A DNA stretch of 64,000 nt. Origin: Tretioscincus oriximinensis. Its lineage: Eukaryota; Chordata; Lepidosauria; Squamata; Gymnophthalmidae. Positions 22,001 to 31,159 of the stretch are shown one piece after another. A model generated the notes under the pieces. It was given only the letters and a program-made list of their open reading frames with translations, did not search any database and was not told where the DNA came from. The translations under genes were made by a program, and so were the position numbers. Positions within the stretch are counted from its first letter, which is position 1, and every line of letters starts with the position of its first letter. The stretch covers positions 307,830 to 371,829 of the forward strand of contig JAJVDF010000002.1 of NCBI GenBank assembly GCA_022410635.1, given 5' to 3'.

Positions 22001-25000
22001 ATAGCATCTGTTTGCACAACATTGTGCTTTGTTTTAAAATGCCATAAAAATGGCATACTTAACATTGTACTCTAATCTTACAAAGATGAAAGAAAATATT
22101 TTCACAAATAAGGAAAGAAGGTTTAAAAGAAATAATTGTCTCACCTGTTATAATGTATGTGTTTTTTAAAGTTTTTACATAAAAACAATTTGTAAAATTC
22201 AGCCATTTCTTCTGCACTAAGTGTCGCATTCTTACCTGGAAAGAAAAAAATAGTTCCAAGTCAGAAAAATATTTCAATTATTCCAGTGTATATATTCTAA
22301 CACAATATTTGATTGATTGATTTGCATTTCTATACCCAAAGGTCAATATACTCAAAGGCTAAGACCTGGTCTTTCAACTGAGAGATCTGGTTTTGACGCC
22401 CCATGTTGGACATGGNGAGGCACTCTACTTGGCCTTCAGCTCTAGTCAACTCAGCGATTCGAAAGAAAGTAAATTTGCAATCTACATTTCAATTAGATAC
22501 ATGGTACCATCATTAACGTGTGTGTGTATGGGAGATGGAATAGATGTAAGCCTTCGGGTGAAAATTAACCTTGTAAGCTGCTCTGACTCACTTTGGGTGA
22601 GATGGCCGAGATACAAAAAACAGATTCTTCTTCNTCACAATAAAAACAGAATTAACATACAGTAATTGTTAAGGGGGCAAGTGTGTCACAGCTTGCTTAA
22701 AAGCTGCTGGCACCTTCCACTCTCTTAAAGAGGCACTTACCACTTTCTACCCATTCACACTTTTTCTAGGCCTTGGGACAAGTTTAAGCTTCCTAAAGAG
22801 TGAGAATGATAAAGATTCACTGTAGTGAGAATGCCATGTTCCAACTATTTTTTTAGTTATTTTTTAAATCTTTTCTTACTTGCCCTGGGACTTTGGCGAT
22901 GGGCAGGACATAAATAAAATAAATAAACTCAGCTTACCCCATCCTCATGTAGTGTGCATCCTAACCTCTTGCCTAATCATGGTGAAAGGTGGCTATAGTA
23001 TCTGCAGTCAAAGTTCTAGGTTGTCTTCTTACATTTTTAATACAGCTGGGGTAGGAATAAGGTTGTTTCTGCATCCAGAATATGAAAGCCTCCAATTGAT
23101 ATTGCCCGGCTAGGAATGATCTTTCCTGACCGTTTCCCAGTGGTAAGTGCTGAGTTACAGTCGTATCATCATAAGTAATAAAAGGTGGGTGTGAAAGTTC
23201 ATCATTCCGAGGTATACCGATCAATGACAGGGCTCAGAACTTTGGATACTTCCAAAGACCAATGAAAGGTCTCGGAACTTTGGCAGCCTCCAGAGTTCTG
23301 GGTTGGAAACTGGCTAAAAGATACAAAACAGAGGGAAGTAATCAATTGACAGTTCTCTGGATGGAAAGATATGAGAAGTGGAATATTCCAGTACTGGGAA
23401 GGAAAGCAAGCAAGCAAAGGAAGAACAAAGGAAGGGAAGGAAGGAAGGAAGATAAAGAAGGAAAAAAGGAAAATGTAAAGAAAGATTGAAACAAAGAAGC
23501 AGCAAGTGAAAGGGAGATGGGAGGGGGCAAAGGAGGGAGTGGGTAAGGGTATGGATGAGAGCAAGGGGAGAAGGGGCTAGAGCTCATTGCATTACCATAA
23601 CGCATGAAGAATAATTATTTAAATGTAAACAAAAAAGCCTTACTTTTTCCATTTTTTAGTTGTAAACCTTTGGTTTTCAATCTGGCGCAAACAAATTCTT
23701 CTTTTTCCTGAAATGGAAATGGTTAGGGCAAAAGCTTATCAAGTGGACCTACCATGGAAGAATCTACATAGTACTTTTAGTAAAATTACCTGTTTGGCTT
23801 GACAAGAATAAACAACTTTAGGATTGTTGAAGAGATTTACTTAAGGCTAATGCATTAAGTTGGAAAAGGAATTAACACTGGAAAATAGAATTTAACTTGA
23901 TGCATTCAAGGTAAATAATTCTTGAAGTTTTGATATATAAAATGTAGCCTTATAACCCTATATTTACACATTATGAATTAAATACTCTTGTGGCTAATTT
24001 TATTCCTTATAAATGCAAAGATCAGGCCTAAAAAGAAGTCATAGTAACAACCTCAAACTACATTCTCACAGCAAAGATTTCTAGCACCACCAAGTGGTTT
24101 CACACATCCTCTACAACAGGCTCACCTTCCTAAATGATGTGTTTTGGTCTGCCCAGAATTGTTGATTCCAAACTTGAGTTTCCTGTCTAAGCTCTCTAAG
24201 TCTTCGTTGTAATGGAGACTCATGCTTAGGAATATGAAATATCACTGGTCGAAGATTTGAAAATTTATCAGGTGGACCAATCCAATCATGGCAAGAGTGT
24301 GGAGGTAGACAAAATCCTGAAATCTAAAAAAAAGAAATATTGAATTAAAAACCTTTATTGTATTTTTTTAAAACAATAAAATTGTTCCTACAATTTAATT
24401 GGTTATAGACAAACCTCTTTATGTCTCCAGGGCATAACATGCTTTTATGCATTTTATAATTGCAGTCAGCCTTCTTGAAATCTTAAGGAAAAGTTTAAAA
24501 GTAAAATTAAGTGCAGAGATTTCAGAAGATGCATTATTCTACGCATATACTAAATGATGCATGGGAGAGTTCAACATTCAATGTAAATCTAGATGGCTAA
24601 GCGGAGCATAGTAAAAACATCACTGATTTACACTCTTCCAAATTTCATTAACCTCAATGGAGAAAATTCCCTAGTGGAAGCAAATAGAGGAAAGAAGTTT
24701 TCATTCAAAAAGAGCATTACCTCAGTTGTGGAGATAACAAGTGGAAAAACGGCTGCTGGATGAGGAATAAGGTGCTAATATGATGCATGAATTATAAAAA
24801 TAATACTAAAATAAATAAAGATTATTCTAATTTGTAAATATGTTGCAAGAAAGTGCATTGGTCTCAATTTGTAAACAGCGTAATAGTAAATTATTACTAC
24901 TTACTAATATTTTCAATATTATATATTAAAAAATACAAATTATAGTCTTGCACATTCCACGGAGTGTTAGGTACCTCCTATCCTATCTTTCTGCTCTCAC

Positions 25001-28000
25001 CTTTTTTAGCCTCTCCTTTGGTCTTTTGAATCGCTTTTGCGCCGGCGGGAGCTTTTCAGCGGGTGATTTATATCTCCTCATTGGCTAGTGGGCGCCAAGA
25101 GGTGGCCCCTCAACCTTGCTTTATAATGTAGTTTCCCCTGTCACTTCCTGTTCTATCTCTTTAGTTACTACAGGAGTTAACTTCTGACTTCTGGCTTTAT
25201 TACTGGATTTAGCTTTTAATAAACATCCTTCAACGGAACTGTTTATCTTTGTTATTCTTGGATTGAAGCTCTACATTACTACACTGAACTCTCAAGATTA
25301 GCTTTCCAAAGAAATGTATACTTTGTGTTCTTAGACTTCATCAGGTTTAGATAAAGATTGGTGTGCTCTCGTTATCTTCACAAAACCAATTGGAAAAACT
25401 ATGCCCTTAATGCATTGGTTTGGGCCTATCACTATTACTCTGATAGTATTAAAGTTTTCAACTTGCATTCATCTCCTTGATAGTGTACCAGATATTCTAC
25501 TGTATATCTATATCTGCAAATGTAATTTTGATCCATTAAGAGAAGTATGCCTAGCCAGGTTAGAAATTGAGTTTTCAGAAAAAAATACTAGAAACAACAG
25601 TAGAACCAGTGAAAGCTGATTATAGAGTTAGGACAACATGAAGAACAAATTCTTCACTGGTCTATGGAATTTATTACCAGAAGAAGTAGCAAAAGCAAAA
25701 AGACTGGTACCTAGGTTCCAAATTGGAAAAACAAGCAGGATGCCTCTAAAGACCAACTGCAGGTTAAAATTTTCCTTTTGTTTTTGGTTTGAAATGCTCA
25801 GAAAGAACTGGTGAGAAACTATGCATAACAAAATATTAAGACTAGAACTAGTGCTATGACCTAATCCAGCAGGACTCCTCTTATGTTCTTATCTTATAAC
25901 TGATTTTATCTTGGGACTCTGTATAAACGTGTTAATTACCTTAGCTTTAAAAACCTTTATTATTTGTTAGCATAATCTGCCTCTAATGTAAAAGTTACAT
26001 TGTCTTAGCTTTCTTCCAGCAAGCTACTTTTTGTCAACCACTATCCATTAATTGTAAAATGATGGCCCCACTGAGCCTCATTCTGGGTTATATTTTGGGA
26101 CAGTGGTTGGCTATCCACATATCAATGTAGACAATGGCAGGTCCCATTTGGGGCATGCCATAGTCTATAATAGCATGTAGATGAACATAAGAGGAGTCCT
26201 GCTGAATTGGGCCACAGCCCAAGGGGCAGGATCTTATAGTAGTATATAAAACAGAAGTTAGTAACATAAATGGCAATATATATATTATAAAAAGGATTAA
26301 ACAGAAACTGGTTTTCATAAAAATGGAAGAATGAGAATGACAATTTGGCAAAAAGACAACAGGTTTGTCTTTATTTTATTTTAGTTGGTAGAAAAACAAA
26401 TACACACAACATAATTAAACAGAAAACATAACATATCCACCCTCCCCTGTTGTCTGCCATTGCTAATATTTACAATCCTAGCCACTGGAATAATAACTTG
26501 ACATTCTTTTTTCCAACATGACCTCCCTGACCTTTTCATTATATATCTCAATAATTTAAACCATTTTTCCTTTAACACCTTTGGTAGTTCTTATTCCTAT
26601 ATATAACAAATGTCAGATTCTCAACACATCAAATTTTATATTTTCGATTAAGTAATAGATCCATTTTTGCATATTCCATAAAATATTATATTTCCATCCC
26701 AAAACTACGATAAACTGTGTGGCTTTTATCACTGCCTCCATAAGACTTTTTTCTCAGATGGAACAAGATACATAATTCCAACCAGCCGAAATAGTCCATT
26801 GCATTACAGTAATGCAACAGGCTCTAGCCCCTCCTCCCATCCATGTCTCCACCAACTTCATCCCTCCCTTGCTCCCTCCCATCTCTCTTTCACTTGTTGC
26901 TGCTTTTAATTTTATTTTCAATCTTTTCTTCCCTTAAGAACATAAGAACATAAGAAGAGCCATACTGGATCAGGCCACAGCCCATCAAGTCCAGCATTCT
27001 GTGTCACACAGAGGCCCACCAGATGCACCTGGGCAGTCCGAACAGAGGAAAGCAAAATATGCTCCTGTTCATGACTCCCTGCAAATGGTATTTCAAGAGT
27101 CCTGCCTGTTGCTCCATCCGGGAGGCGACATCCAGACAACTATCCTAGTATCCATTTATATCCTTAGTGTCCATAAACCTGTCCCTTCTTTCTTATATTC
27201 CTTCTTTGATACATTCCTCCCTTTGTACTTCCTTATTCCCTCCTTCCTTAATTTCTTGCCTTCATTGTGTCCTCCTTTTCTGCTTATCTTCTTTCCTTCC
27301 TCTCTAGAGGATGCCAAGGTTCTGAGCCCTGTCATTGCTTGTTATACCATGGAATGTTGGACTTTATCATATGTACGAATAGGATGATTTTTTTCAAAAG
27401 ACCATTGTTTATTGATGTTCATTATAACATTAATGGTCTTATACCTGTCCATAAGACTTGGACTTTTGATAGTCCCACCATAAGATATAGTCACCCTTTA
27501 TCCTATAGCTGCCCTGAGACCTTTGGGTATGGGCANGGGGGGGGGGGGGATAAGTATGTATGTATAAATAAATAAATAAAAAATACAAAAATAAAAATAT
27601 GTCAATGGCAAACATTAAGAGGGAAGGTTTGTGACACAGTGACTTAATATAGCCGGAGGCTGATACCATTTATGACTTGACTTCATTCACAACCTTGAAA
27701 GACAACAAGCCTAGTTAATTCTATATGACAAATTCAGCAGGGAAATGCCGTCCATACATTCTTGGACAATCTCTCTTACAAATTCTGACCACAGGTATGC
27801 CGGGGTGGCGTCAACATTGTACAAGGACTATCATTAAAACTGCTTGTGAGGTCATCAGATATATTTAAGAGCGTCTCTGAGGATTTCACTACAACTCCCA
27901 TGATGCTTAGCGACGGGAAGAAAGAAAAGAGAAGGGTAAATTCGTTGATACTATTATCTGCGACTCAACTTCCCCACACCCCATTCTCCCCAATTACCCG

Positions 28001-28123
28001 GCTTTCCGGCTGTTCCTCCTGTCCTCCTGCGCGCGGAGACGATGAAGGGGACGCTGAGGAAAAATAACGGCCATACCAAGGACAGCGCGAGCGGCCTAGA
28101 AACTCACAACGTCTCACNGCCAT
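18932..28123 (-). CDS. COA8: COA8 (APOPT1), mitochondrial cytochrome c oxidase assembly factor; 5 coding exons
   Basis: Joined exons 28123-27998, 24323-24126, 23707-23644, 22235-22145 and 19025-18932 total 573 nt, encoding 190 residues plus TGA. All four introns are GT-AG and phases agree (0, 0, 1, 0+2 pattern), which supports the model. The N-terminus is arginine-rich with few acids ([13 protein letters not shown]), as expected of a mitochondrial presequence. The core [10 protein letters not shown] (residues 53-62), QETQ.WNQQFWA, KEEF...[16 protein letters not shown] and DWYKRNF.ITF.MG blocks follow the order of human COA8. Human COA8 (about 200 residues) acts in the mitochondrial matrix to protect and promote assembly of complex IV; function here is inferred from that similarity. 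It is divergently paired with BAG5. The introns carry many repeats. Confidence 0.92.
19432..20665. mobile_element. DNA-transposon-like repeat in COA8 intron 4, split by GC-rich sequence and an L1 piece
   Basis: The outer parts CCGAGTATAAGTCTAG (19454) and, reversed, ACCCGAATACAAGTTGAGG / CTCGAGTAAAAG (about 20610-20655) recall the widespread vertebrate 'ACTCGAGTATAAGCCGA' MITE-type repeat. The centre holds a GC-rich non-coding block (19520-20000) and an inserted L1 remnant. Family naming is from memory; boundaries are approximate. Confidence 0.5.
20130..20600 (-). mobile_element. L1-like LINE ORF2 C-terminal remnant, minus orientation
   Basis: The minus frame 20478-20146 has [19 protein letters not shown] and flanking tryptophan-rich text like the L1 C-terminus. 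Just upstream on that strand a CWHAC...HMW.QCPEI-like cysteine-histidine block is readable in another frame. Inactive. Confidence 0.6.
21225..21745 (+). mobile_element. CR1/L3-like LINE 3' end in COA8 intron 4
   Basis: CGTCTGGGCCTCTTCAGCCT through AAAGTATTTTTTCACCCAGG to the terminal GGCTCCTCTTATGTTCTTATG. Diverged copy with frameshifts, antisense to COA8. Confidence 0.8.
21863..21992 (+). mobile_element. CR1/L3-like LINE 3' UTR fragment
   Basis: TTTGCAGGGAGTGGGAGCAGG to CTCTTATGTTCTCATGAG, the family's terminal region only. Confidence 0.6.
22145..22235 (-). CDS. COA8: COA8 coding exon 4
   Basis: 91 nt from acceptor CTTTCCAG to donor GTGAGA, encoding [20 protein letters not shown] and NFKKHIHYN. 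It begins with GT, which looks like a donor but is read through. It completes the split serine codon from exon 3 and leaves the AG of an arginine codon. Confidence 0.92.
22340..22645 (+). mobile_element. tRNA-derived SINE, 'GGCATGRATGGCTCAGT' family, in COA8 intron 3
   Basis: Degenerate head (CAAAGGCTAAGACCTGG, GAGATCTGGTTTTGACGCCC), then TTCAGCTCTAGTCAACTCAG, TAAGCCTTCGGGTGAAAATT, GTAAGCTGCTCTGACTCAC and a TTCTTCTTC tail. Full-length layout. Confidence 0.78.
22646..23165. other. COA8 intron 3 sequence with a LINE tail
   Basis: TTGCCCTGGGACTTTGGCGA...ATAAATAAAATAAATAAA at 22880-22935 is a plus-strand L2-type LINE/SINE terminus. The rest is unassigned. Confidence 0.5.
23167..23606 (+). mobile_element. 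Repeat 'X', second plus-strand copy, in COA8 intron 3
   Basis: Same start (CATCATAAGTAATAAAAGG), same RT-like island (ACTGGCTAAAAGATACAAAA..TTCTCTGGATGGAAAGATAT), purine-rich AAGG tract and terminal TGCATTACCATAACGCA as 12029-12490. The long minus-strand ORFs here are pyrimidine-rich artefacts. Confidence 0.75.
23644..23707 (-). CDS. COA8: COA8 coding exon 3
   Basis: 64 nt from acceptor TTTCAG to donor GTAAGG, encoding [20 protein letters not shown] and leaving phase 1. Position and residues match KEEF..SRLKTKGL of human COA8. Confidence 0.9.
23708..24125 (-). other. COA8: COA8 intron 2
   Basis: AT-rich intron of 418 bp with no recognisable repeat. Confidence 0.7.
24126..24323 (-). CDS. COA8: COA8 coding exon 2 ([10 protein letters not shown] core)
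   Basis: 198 nt, 66 codons, from acceptor TTTTTTTAG to donor GTGAGC. It encodes [20 protein letters not shown] and the [16 protein letters not shown] helix, closely matching the human exon. A second AG nine bases in (ATTTCAG) could serve as an alternative acceptor but would change the frame relation with exon 1. Confidence 0.93.
24965..25283 (+). mobile_element. Candidate solo LTR in COA8 intron 1
   Basis: A 319-bp block runs from TGTTAGGTACC to TTACTACA. It has LTR-like order: GC-rich start, a CCAAT-type CATTGGCTAG, a TATA-like TTTATAATG at about 25120, and AATAAA at 25218-25223 followed by a T-rich segment. Ends are TG...CA. I could not find a matching target-site duplication, and no internal viral genes are present. 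Confidence 0.42.
25640..25895 (+). mobile_element. CR1/L3-like LINE 3' end in COA8 intron 1
   Basis: CTTCACTGGTCTATGGAATTTATTACCAGAAGAAGT (translated: [12 protein letters not shown]) to ACTCCTCTTATGTTCTTAT. Diverged. Confidence 0.7.
26045..26190. repeat. Palindromic foldback repeat 'P' copy
   Basis: CACTGAGCCTCATTCTGGGT ... GGCAGGTCCCATTTGGGGCA, CATAGTCTATAATAGCATG: one arm and the centre of the self-complementary family best seen at 31550-31735. Its right arm is cut by a CR1/L3-like tail. Confidence 0.7.
26176..26225 (-). mobile_element. CR1/L3-like LINE terminus, minus orientation
   Basis: GAACATAAGAGGAGTCCTGC then TGAATTGGGCCACAGCCCAA, the reversed family terminus. Confidence 0.65.
26370..26760 (-). 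mobile_element. Probable L1-like LINE 3' fragment, minus orientation
   Basis: TTTATTTTATTTTAGTTGGT then A/C-rich text (ACAAATACACACAACATAAT) resembles reversed L1-like 3' ends also seen at 39430 and 62407. The minus frame 26578-26381 is too short to confirm. Confidence 0.4.
26795..27370 (-). mobile_element. Repeat 'X', minus copy, interrupted by a CR1/L3-like tail
   Basis: TCCATTGCATTACAGTAATG begins the reversed hairpin end, followed by the pyrimidine-rich tract and, after the insertion, CCAAGGTTCTGAGCCCTGTC. The insertion lies at 26933-27187, with CCCTT on both sides as a possible 5-bp duplication. Confidence 0.72.
26933..27187 (-). mobile_element. CR1/L3-like LINE 3' UTR, well preserved, nested in repeat X
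   Basis: It starts AAGAACATAAGAACATAAG and runs to GTGTCCATAAACCTGTC. This is the reversed 3' end of the element whose full tail is visible at 58870-59095. Confidence 0.85.
27511..27590 (+). mobile_element. L2-type LINE/SINE 3' terminus with poly-G and AAAT tail
   Basis: GCTGCCCTGAGACCTTTGGG, a G homopolymer of about 13, then (AAAT)n. Confidence 0.6.
27888..27906 (+). promoter_or_regulatory. ZNF143/THAP11-type motif at the edge of the shared CpG island
   Basis: ACTACAACTCCCATGATGC closely resembles the SBS/ZNF143 promoter motif (ACTACAATTCCCAGCATGC). It is about 110 bp inside COA8 intron 1. A second partial match, minus strand, is at 32919-32901 near the second CpG block. Confidence 0.5.
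27998..28123 (-). CDS. COA8: COA8 coding exon 1 (start codon, mitochondrial presequence)
   Basis: ATG at 28123-28121; codon 2 is GCN (one ambiguous base, alanine in any case). It covers 42 codons ending ...CCG GAA AGC CGG before donor GTAATT. The Arg/Ser-rich composition suits an import signal. This exon is poorly conserved across the family, so it was placed by frame continuity into exon 2, CpG-island position and composition; slightly less sure than exons 2-5. Confidence 0.78.
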
Positions 28124-28149
28124 TGCCAACCGCTGGCTGCTCTGCGCAT
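28114..28149 (-). promoter_or_regulatory. COA8: Overlapping uORF at the COA8 start
   Basis: An upstream ATG at 28149-28147 is out of frame with the COA8 ATG and opens an 11-codon frame ending TGA at 28116-28114, just past the main start. It matters only if transcription starts upstream of 28149, which is not known; this ATG is also part of the NRF1-like palindrome. Confidence 0.5.
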
Positions 28150-28154
28150 GCGTC
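28143..28154. promoter_or_regulatory. NRF1-like site upstream of COA8
   Basis: TGCGCATGCGTC matches the palindromic NRF1 consensus (YGCGCAYGCGCR) at all but the last positions. It sits about 20 bp upstream of the COA8 start codon. NRF1 commonly drives nuclear genes for mitochondrial respiratory-chain proteins. Further GCGCGC-rich blocks are at 28182 and 28365. Confidence 0.6.
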
Positions 28155-28519
28155 GATTATAAAACAACAACAGCCGCTGCGCCGCGTGCGCGCCTCAACG
28201 GAGTGAGGCAGACTGAGGAAATAATAACCGGCCAGTTTCAGGCGTTGCTTTACGGCAAGCTGTCGTGAAAGCAGCTGAAGGGGGGCCGGGCTGTTCAGTT
28301 CTGGTAGGGAAACTCAAAACTACAGGCAAGCGAGCCCAGCTGTGATAGGCAGGGAAAGGAGGCGAGTGCGCGCGCAGGCGCGCTGGTCCGCGTTGTTGGC
28401 CTTGAGAGAGCGAGAGATGCGCATTTCTCCACACTCCTAGGAAAGCAGCCTAGGAGGGAAAATGTGGGGCGGGGCCGCCGAGCGAGGCGTGAATCATGGC
28501 CGCCCGGAGGCCTGACTGA

Positions 28520-28628
28520 GTGAGTAGCTCTCTGAGATGGCGGGCAGGGAGGGACTGTGGAGAAGGGGCGAGAGAGTCGGGCTCCTTCTCTCTGCCGGCC
28601 ACCAGCAAGCCCTGTGCGGACGGAGAAG
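28520..28628 (+). other. BAG5: Proposed BAG5 non-coding first exon (3' end defined by splice donor)
   Basis: Within the CpG island the plus strand has GGACGGAGAAG followed by GTGAGC, a near-consensus donor, giving an exon end at 28628. The 5' end (TSS) is unknown; 28520 is only a placeholder. It would splice to 34313. The ORF through it is not thought to be translated. Confidence 0.5.
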
Positions 28629-28724
28629 GTGAGCCAGAGCCGGGGACGAAAGGCTTTGGATGGGGCAACCTCGAAACATCCAAACAATTGACGGGGATTA
28701 GGGTCGGGGGAACGAGGAAGGAGC

Positions 28725-29090
28725 CCCAGGTGCCTATGGGGAGCTACGACTGGAAGCGATTATTGAGTCCGAACTCATTGCATTCATACCAGAATTTTAA
28801 CCCGGTTTCACTCCACTTTAGTCCTGTCCCCATGAGACTGCATACACACACATCACTAATTTATTCCCCTGTAGTTGGATATTCCACAATAAAGCATTGT
28901 GCGGACGGATTTTATCCATCCTTTATTGTAGAATACCCAGTTATAGTGGAATAAATAAGTGATGTGTGGATGCAGTCCCTGGGGGGACAGGATTAAAGTG
29001 GAGTGAAACCGGATGAAATTTTCTGTATGAACGCAATGAGTTCCGTCTCAATAGTCGCTTCCAGTCCTAGCTCCCTATAGGCACCTGGGA
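28725..29090. repeat. Long palindromic (foldback) element in BAG5 intron 1, about 366 bp
   Basis: CCCAGGTGCCTATGGGGAGC at the left pairs with GCTCCCTATAGGCACCTGGG at the right. Pairing continues inward (TGGAAGCGA/TCGCTTCCA, ACTCATTGC/GCAATGAGT, CACAATAAAG/CTTTATTGTA) to a 26-nt centre at 28895-28920. Arms are about 170 bp. MITE-like; no clear target-site duplication found. Confidence 0.85.
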
Positions 29091-29104
29091 TTCCTTACTC
29101 GTGG

Positions 29105-29255
29105 ATGCATCTTGGAATAGGAACCTGCCATCTATATGCTAGTGTAAGCTATGGTGGGCCCCGAATGGAGCCTGCCGTAGTCTATACTGGCATGTAGATG
29201 GCCAAGTTCTGTCCCACAATACAACTCAGAATAAGGCGCAATGGAGATAGAGTGA
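29105..29255. repeat. Palindromic foldback repeat 'P' copy
   Basis: CTTGGAATAGGAACCTGCCA, GCTAGTGTAAGCTATGGTGG, GGCATGTAGATGGCCAAG, CTCAGAATAAGGCGCAATGG: both arms are present. Confidence 0.75.
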
Positions 29256-29511
29256 CAGAAAGGCACTGTCAACAAACACTGACGATGCATTTTCCTTCCA
29301 CCTTATCTATCAAAAGATGGGTGTTTAGAGTTAAATAGTGCAGAAAGAAAATACGTCACTTTGCTGATGCACTCTCACCCTGAAAATGGAATGAAGCTGG
29401 ATAGGTCTTGGTGCAAAAAACCCCCACAGGGGTAGGTCTTGTAAAAAGTCCTGTGTAAAAAGGCTTCATAGTCAGTCCCCTGGAGAAATGTTTTGTTGTA
29501 CTAAGATATTG

Positions 29512-29735
29512 AAGGCCAGTCTGGTGTAGTGGTTAAGAATGTCAGGCTCTTATCTGGAAGTCTCCCAGTTTAATTCTGCACTCCTCCACACTAGCCAGTT
29601 GGGTGACCCTTTAGAGCTCTCTCAGCCCCACCTACTTCACAACGTATCGGTTGGGAAGTGGACAGAAGGTAATGTAAGCTGCTTTGATTCCCTTTGGCAT
29701 GAGAAAAGTGGGGTATAAAAACGAACTCTTCATTT
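29512..29735 (+). mobile_element. Sauria-type tRNA-derived SINE in BAG5 intron 1
   Basis: GGCCAGTCTGGTGTAGTGGT head with A-box; GTTTAATTCTGC near the B-box position; CAGTTGGGTGACCCT; CAGCCCCACCTACTTCACAA; tail GAGAAAAGTGGGGTATAAAA then CGAACTCTTC. Nearly full length and well preserved. Confidence 0.88.
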
Positions 29736-30009
29736 TGCAAGCCCACATAGTCAGGTAATGGTTCAAAACTTCATTTATTAAATTTGACATGAATNTACAT
29801 TTTTGAATATTTAAAAGGCTTTTTATATTTTAATGGTTTTGTAATGTTTAAATTTTCTCTAATGTGCATTGGGCTTTCTATATAATTGCTACCAAAAAAC
29901 TGCAAAAATGGGTTACTGCTTTATACTGTTGCTATAGATAGCCGGATGAATTCTGGGTTGTGGATTCTCTATCTTTCTTTAATATAAGCCCTACTACAGC
30001 ATTACTATA

Positions 30010-30275
30010 TTTTATTATTTATTTATTTTATTTATTTATATTCCACTGTATACTTGAAGATCTCAGGGCGGCCAACCATATGGTGGCACACATAGCTTTT
30101 GTTGCTTTCTCCACAACAGACACGCTGTGAAGTAGGTGGGGCTGAAAGGGTTCTAAAGAACTGTGACTGGCCCAGGGTCACACAGCTGTCTTTCATGGAG
30201 GAGTGGAGAATCGAACTGGGAGACTACCAGATGCGAGTCCAACACTTTAACCACTACACCAAACTGACTACACTT
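30010..30275 (-). mobile_element. Chimeric SINE: Sauria-type head with L2-type tail, minus orientation
   Basis: On the minus strand the tRNA-like head (GTCAGTTTGGTGTAGTGGTT, TCCCAGTTCGATTCTCCAC) and CAGCCCCACCTACTTCACAG body match Sauria SINEs. The 3' end is TTGGCCGCCCTGAGATCTTC ... ATAAATAAATAAA instead of the usual GAGAAAAG..CTTCTTC tail. The same tail junction occurs at 43979-44105. Confidence 0.75.
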
Positions 30276-31149
30276 GCAGGAATCTTTAATCTGAATTACA
30301 TATTCAGGAACTCTGACTTGAATTCATGTGTTGGCCTTAGATTGGATGGCAGGAATCTATATTTTACATGTATGCTGTTCATCCTCACTAGAAGTGGCCA
30401 TAATGGGTTGCAGAAATAAGGTTAAAGGCAATAAAATTCACTTTATCATAGAACCAGTTAAAATGTTCTGTCCTGAAACCAAATTATCCTTTTAAAGACA
30501 GCAAGAGATATGCTAGGTGTGGTGATGAAAGAGAAAAGTGTGTTAGAGGGAAGTAGATCACAGGCTGAAAAAACAAAGGTGTGGGGGAGAGAATTTAGTT
30601 TGAAAGGCAAATGGCTGATGGGGACATAAAAACATTGGGAATGACAAGGTATTTAGTAATAAGACAGTTTGCTTTCAATGCAGAACCAACAGTTTGCTAG
30701 CCCTAGATGTTCCAGGAATTTGAGAGGAAGCAGGTCTTGCTGCTTTTGGCCTTATTCTGTATCCTGGATCAGGAAGAATACACATGGTTATTCTTTAGAC
30801 TTGTGGGCCCTGCCCTAGTATGTGGATGGCAGGTCCCTATTCCATGATCAATTAAGGCCCTATATAGAAGGGGCTATAAACTGCTTTGGTTTTAGGCCAG
30901 TCTTTCCTTCCTCTGTGTAATTTGTATGCATGAAGCTTTCAGTAGCAGCAATCTTCTTTTTGATAACCCTTATCTATTAGTATTCTCTCTGTCACTGGTG
31001 TCGCTTTTTTCCTCTCTCCAAATAATTGAACTGCTGTTGAAGTAAATTTTAAAAAAATGGAAAAATGTCTAGGAAAATGCAAGAACGAGGGTCTTAGCAA
31101 GGCTTGGCAAGTGGAACACAGTGATGGAGCTGGCAACCTGTCTGGCATT
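30276..31149 (+). other. BAG5 intron 1, unassigned
   Basis: No exon or nameable repeat except a short repeat-P fragment around 30795-30850 (CTAGTATGTGGATGGCAGGT). Confidence 0.5.
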
Positions 31150-31159
31150 TCCTGCAGTA

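Larger units (their letters stand above)
27990..28680. promoter_or_regulatory. CpG island: bidirectional COA8/BAG5 promoter
   Basis: CpG density and GC content rise sharply against an AT-rich background between the two divergent first exons. The strong minus- and plus-strand ORFs here (up to 144 codons) are GC artefacts. There is no TATA box near either start, as is usual for housekeeping CpG promoters. Head-to-head placement of BAG5 and COA8 is also the human arrangement. Confidence 0.8.

Noticed and set aside
26933..27187. Independent SINE family starting AAGAACATAAGAACATAAG
   Set aside because: The complete copy at 58870-59095 shows that this is simply the reversed 3' UTR of the CR1/L3-like LINE.
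28195..28954. Several overlapping ORFs of 60-144 codons on both strands near 28.2-28.9 kb
   Set aside because: All fall in the CpG island; frames overlap on both strands and none resembles COA8 exon 1, which instead fits 28123-27998 by splice phase.
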